Positions 7,337-9,881 of a DNA stretch of 9,881 nt are shown in pieces. The position numbers and the translations under genes were made by a program. The DNA lies in the NCBI GenBank assembly GCA_017613485.1, contig JAGADS010000247.1, forward strand, positions 1 through 9,881, in the 5' to 3' direction. The number at the start of each line of letters is the position of its first letter. Positions within the stretch are counted from its first letter, which is position 1. Source of the stretch: Treponema sp. Its GTDB lineage: Bacteria; Spirochaetota; Spirochaetia; Treponematales; Treponemataceae. Under the pieces are notes generated by a model that was not told the origin of the DNA, did no database searches, and saw nothing but the letters and a program-made list of their open reading frames with translations.

Positions 7337-8048
7337 GAATGTATCAAAGAAATTCGGCGGAAACACAATCCTCAAGAACATATCACTTAAAATCGAAAAA
7401 GGTGAGAAGGTAGTAATCATAGGACCATCTGGAGCAGGAAAGAGCACATTCCTCAGATGCCTGAACATGCTTGATACACCCGACGAAGGCCACATTCTTT
7501 TTCAGGGAATCGACGTAACAGACAAGAACACAGACATCAACTCTGTCCGTCAGAAAATGGGAATGGTGTTCCAGCACTTTAACCTGTTTCCTCATCTCAC
7601 GGTTTTGCAGAACATCACGCTTGCACCAGTAACTCTTAAACTCCAGACAAAGGAAGAGGCAGAAAAGAATGCCCTTGAGCTTCTTGAAAGAATCGGTCTT
7701 TCAGAAAAAGCAAACGTATATCCTGCAAGCCTTTCCGGCGGACAAAAGCAGAGAATCGCAATCATAAGATCCCTTGCAATGAACCCGGACTTGATTCTGT
7801 TTGACGAGCCTACATCCGCTCTTGATCCTGAGATGGTCGGGGAAGTCCTTGCACTTATGAAGGAAGTTGCAGAGGAAGGAATGACAATGGCTGTTGTCAC
7901 TCACGAGATGGGTTTTGCAAAGGAAGTTGCCACACGCGTACTTTTTATGGACGAGGGAATCATTGCCGAAAGCGGTACCCCGGAACAGATATTCACGCAT
8001 CCACAGAGTGAAAGGCTAAAACAGTTCCTGAATGCAGTAATCCATTAA
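7323..8048 (+). CDS. Amino acid ABC transporter ATP-binding protein (GlnQ/HisP family)
   Basis: This cytoplasmic ATPase powers the importer made with the two upstream gene products. Counting from GTG 7323 (241 residues, the usual length, opening [13 protein letters not shown]), the motifs are Walker [10 protein letters not shown] at 34-42, Q-loop [10 protein letters not shown] with Gln84, signature LSGGQKQR at 137-144, Walker B LILFDEP at 157-163 with catalytic Glu162, D-loop SALD at 165-168, and H-loop His194. [15 protein letters not shown] is characteristic of the polar amino acid branch. The gene starts inside the permease gene in another frame (14-bp overlap), a classic translational coupling arrangement. 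A TTG at 7302 would extend the protein by seven residues but lacks a ribosome binding site. The MATE gene follows 8 bp after the stop. All catalytic residues are intact. Confidence 0.94.
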   Translation: MIEVKNVSKKFGGNTILKNISLKIEKGEKVVIIGPSGAGKSTFLRCLNMLDTPDEGHILFQGIDVTDKNTDINSVRQKMGMVFQHFNLFPHLTVLQNITLAPVTLKLQTKEEAEKNALELLERIGLSEKANVYPASLSGGQKQRIAIIRSLAMNPDLILFDEPTSALDPEMVGEVLALMKEVAEEGMTMAVVTHEMGFAKEVATRVLFMDEGIIAESGTPEQIFTHPQSERLKQFLNAVIH

Positions 8049-8056
8049 AAAAGAAA

Positions 8057-9463
8057 ATGAAACAGAGAGTTAAAATTGAGTCAAAAGACCTCATGTTCTC
8101 CAACAGGGATTTGTGGACTCTTATATGGCCTCTTTTAATTGAGCAGAGCCTTCAGATAACGCTGGGCATTGCAGACATCATCATGGTCTCAAGCCTTGGC
8201 GAAAGTGCTGTCGGCGGCGTCTCTCTTGTAGATCAGTTCAACATACTTCTTGTAAACATTTTTTCCGCCCTTGCAACTGGAGGTGCTGTCGTCTGCTCGC
8301 AGTACATAGGCCGCTCAAACATGAGGATGGCAGAAAAAACCGCAAGGCAGCTCATCTATGCTGTTACTGCTGTGGCACTCATAATCATGGGCATCTGTCT
8401 TTTAGTCCGAAAGCCTCTATTAAGCCTGATATTCGGCTCAATAGAAAAGGACGTGATGGATGCAAGCCAGAAATATTTTTTGATTACACTTCTTGCTCTT
8501 CCAGGAATTGCACTTTACAACGCGGCAGCTGCCCTTTTCCGTGCACAGGGAAATTCTCGCATCAGCATGATTGTAGCGGCCCTTGTAAACGTACTGAACA
8601 TCGGCGGAAACGCATGGCTTATCTATGGCTTACACTGCGGTGTTGAAGGGGTTGCCATCCCTACCCTTATATCACGCCTGATTGCGGCAATAATCCTCCT
8701 TGTCCTGTTGTACAGGCAGAAATCAGAAGGCAAGGCTGTTTCCATACGAGGCATTTTTCATTTTGAATGGGACTGGCATCTTGTCGGAAGGATTCTTAAA
8801 ATCGGCATCCCCAACTGTCTTGAAAACTCCATGTTCCAGTTCGGAAAAATCCTTGTCCTTTCTCTGGTGGCCACATTCGGAACTGCGGCAATTGCGGCAA
8901 ATGCAGCTGCAAACACAATAGCAGGCTTTGAGGTAATTCCAGGTGCGGCAGTTGGAATGGCAATGCTTACTGTCATAGGTCAGTGCATGGGTGCAGGTAA
9001 AACTGAGCAGGCAAGCTATTACACAAAGAAAATGCTTTTTATCGCAATAGCATCGATGTGGGTACTTAACATTCCTCTTTTACTCAGTGCAAGATGGCTC
9101 CTTGTCTTTTACAACATGAGTCCGCTTACAACAGACATGGCATGGTGGATGATGTTCCTGCATGGTTTCTTTGGAATGCTGATATGGTCGTTCTCGTTCT
9201 CGCTCCCGAATGCGCTGAGGGCTTCCGGAGATGCCACATTTACTATGATAGTCTCGATTTTGAGCATGTGGATTTTCCGCGTCGGCATGAGCTACCTTTC
9301 TGCAAGGACACGTTTATTCGGAATAATTGACCTGATGCACTGGGATGAATGCTACGGCGCTGTTGGAACATGGCTTTCGATGAATGTAGACTGGGCAGTA
9401 AGATCAGCATTCTTTATCGGAAGGTTCATAAGCGGAAAGTGGAAGAACGCCACTGTAATATGA
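8057..9463 (+). CDS. MATE-family efflux transporter
   Basis: This inner-membrane secondary exporter of the MATE/DinF superfamily typically uses a sodium or proton gradient to expel cationic compounds or metabolites; the substrate here is unknown. The 468 residues fit the family, with about twelve hydrophobic segments. The opening FSNRDLWTLIWPLLIEQ, with GIADIIMVSSLGESAVGGVSL (from residue 37), is typical. The two-fold repeat shows as RAQGNSRISMIVAALVNVLN at about 162-181 and RASGDATFTMIVSILSMW at about 388-405, each following a membrane segment. The end, MNVDWAVRSAFFIGRFISGKW, is also typical. The ATG at 8057 has only a weak purine tract. Met13 at 8093, nearer the conserved start, is an alternative. 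It lies 8 bp after the ATPase with no terminator, so it is probably the last gene of the ABC operon. A repeat cluster follows. Confidence 0.93.
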   Translation: MKQRVKIESKDLMFSNRDLWTLIWPLLIEQSLQITLGIADIIMVSSLGESAVGGVSLVDQFNILLVNIFSALATGGAVVCSQYIGRSNMRMAEKTARQLIYAVTAVALIIMGICLLVRKPLLSLIFGSIEKDVMDASQKYFLITLLALPGIALYNAAAALFRAQGNSRISMIVAALVNVLNIGGNAWLIYGLHCGVEGVAIPTLISRLIAAIILLVLLYRQKSEGKAVSIRGIFHFEWDWHLVGRILKIGIPNCLENSMFQFGKILVLSLVATFGTAAIAANAAANTIAGFEVIPGAAVGMAMLTVIGQCMGAGKTEQASYYTKKMLFIAIASMWVLNIPLLLSARWLLVFYNMSPLTTDMAWWMMFLHGFFGMLIWSFSFSLPNALRASGDATFTMIVSILSMWIFRVGMSYLSARTRLFGIIDLMHWDECYGAVGTWLSMNVDWAVRSAFFIGRFISGKWKNATVI

Positions 9464-9466
9464 TTT

Positions 9467-9533
9467 TATTGTCATTAACAGGCTCTATATACTGTCATTA
9501 TCGGGCTTGATATTCTGTCATTATCGGGCTTGA
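9467..9533 (+). repeat. Tandem array of about 23-bp units built on the module B half-palindrome
   Basis: Units 9488-9510 and 9511-9533 are direct repeats with 22 of 23 bases identical, sharing CTGTCATTATCGGGCTTGA (9492-9510 and 9515-9533). A third, decayed unit appears at 9467-9487 (TATTGTCATTA, then CAGGCT). The last unit runs into the full module B palindrome at 9520-9542. The array starts 3 bp after the MATE stop codon. Confidence 0.75.
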
Positions 9534-9619
9534 CCCGATAATCTCTATTGTACCTGTGTGTATAAACAAAGATTGCCGGATCTACTTGCAGCAAAGCTTC
9601 AAGCAGTCCGGCAATGACA
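9516..9619 (-). repeat. Composite palindromic intergenic repeat, copy 2 (inverted relative to copy 1)
   Basis: Read on the minus strand this is the same A-linker-B element as 4771-4872. Module A (9571-9618) differs from copy 1 by one base substitution and one single-base indel over 48-49 bases. Module B with its flank (9515-9542) is identical to copy 1 over 28 bases (4846-4873). The linkers (25 and 28 bp) are only partly alike. The element sits in the 190-bp space between the convergent MATE and transaldolase-family genes, 34 bp beyond the latter's stop. In both copies module A is the part nearest the stop codon of the preceding gene on that strand, which suits a 3'-end boundary role. Confidence 0.85.
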
Positions 9620-9640
9620 CAATGGCTATTCTTACCATTG
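9620..9640. terminator. Small hairpin between convergent genes, possible terminator
   Basis: CAATGG (9620-9625) and CCATTG (9635-9640) form a perfect 6-bp stem with a 9-base loop. On the plus strand a T-rich but interrupted tract (9643-9659) follows, so it could contribute to ending the MATE transcript. The stem is short and the tract is not a clean T-run, so this is a weak call. Confidence 0.25.
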
Positions 9641-9653
9641 GGTTAAATTGATT

Positions 9654-9881
9654 TTATTTCAGGATGCTGAATCCCAGATCCTTGATGTCCTTTGCAAATG
9701 TAAGTACTGTATCCTTTGATCCTTCCATAGGAGTTTTTCCCATTCCTGGAATCTTTGCGAGCACTGCATTTGGAACTGTGATGATGTCACACTTGCAGCG
9801 GTCTGCCTCAACGATGTTGTAGAGCTCGCGTGTTGAAGCCCACAGGCTGAGTGTTCCCGGCTTTGAACGGCAGATCTTTGC
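9654..9881 (-). CDS. Transaldolase-family protein, C-terminal fragment
   Basis: The minus strand carries an open frame from the right edge down to TAA at 9654-9656, giving 75 C-terminal residues. LSLWASTRELYNIVEADRCK followed by CDIITVPNAVLAKI matches the last barrel strands of the transaldolase family (usual pattern W-A-S-x-R-E-x-x-N-I, then G-C-x-I-I-T-V-x-x-x-I-L-x-K-L). A tail with S-K-D-T-V-L-T-F-A-K-D and G-F-S-I-L-K also fits. Family members transfer dihydroxyacetone units in the non-oxidative pentose phosphate pathway or act as fructose-6-phosphate aldolases. The Schiff-base lysine lies outside the window, so true transaldolase activity cannot be confirmed and a transaldolase-like protein is possible. 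It converges on the MATE gene, with repeats and a small hairpin between. Confidence 0.8.
   Translation of the reverse strand, partial: AKICRSKPGTLSLWASTRELYNIVEADRCKCDIITVPNAVLAKIPGMGKTPMEGSKDTVLTFAKDIKDLGFSILK

Noticed and set aside
9467..9619. CRISPR array
   Set aside because: The units are directly adjacent with no spacers, vary in length, and are half-palindromes of a dispersed repeat.

Overview
The window (9.9 kb) looks like ordinary, gene-dense bacterial chromosome, probably from a host-associated spirochaete of the Treponema type. That assignment is an inference. It rests on the lipoprotein signal with a relaxed lipobox (Phe at -3, Ser at -1), the gene families present, and the style of the intergenic palindromic repeats. 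A Firmicute cannot be excluded from sequence reading alone. No tRNA, rRNA, CRISPR array, phage gene or transposase was seen.

Layout: (1) 3-98 is the 3' end of a small XRE-type helix-turn-helix regulator. (2) 152-4755 is a two-gene glycogen-breakdown operon: glgX (debranching enzyme) and glgP (glycogen phosphorylase). (3) 4771-4872 is a composite palindromic intergenic repeat. (4) 4895-5806 is an EamA/DMT-family transporter with no visible Shine-Dalgarno. (5) 5877-9463 is a tightly packed transport operon behind a recognisable promoter: a substrate-binding lipoprotein, permease and ATPase of a polar amino acid ABC importer, then a MATE-family efflux protein 8 bp later. (6) 9467-9619 holds a small tandem repeat array and a second, inverted copy of the composite repeat. 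(7) 9654-9881 (minus strand) is the C-terminal end of a transaldolase-family protein running off the window.

How the genes fit together: GlgX removes branches from glycogen and GlgP phosphorolyses the linear chains to glucose-1-phosphate, so the first operon is storage-carbon catabolism. The ABC genes form a complete importer (lipid-anchored binding protein, one permease that would dimerise, one ATPase). The MATE protein is a sodium- or proton-driven exporter that appears to be cotranscribed with it.

The most notable observation is that the binding protein (5877-6653) has the two halves of the SBP_bac_3 fold in reversed order: the normally C-terminal half comes first, right after the lipoprotein signal, and the normally N-terminal half ends the protein. 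This is what a natural circular permutation would look like. Second, near-identical composite repeats of about 102-104 bp lie in opposite orientation on either side of the whole DMT-ABC-MATE block. Third, two genes that appear to head transcripts (glgX and the DMT gene) lack a Shine-Dalgarno and have -10-like boxes almost against their start codons, suggesting near-leaderless messages.
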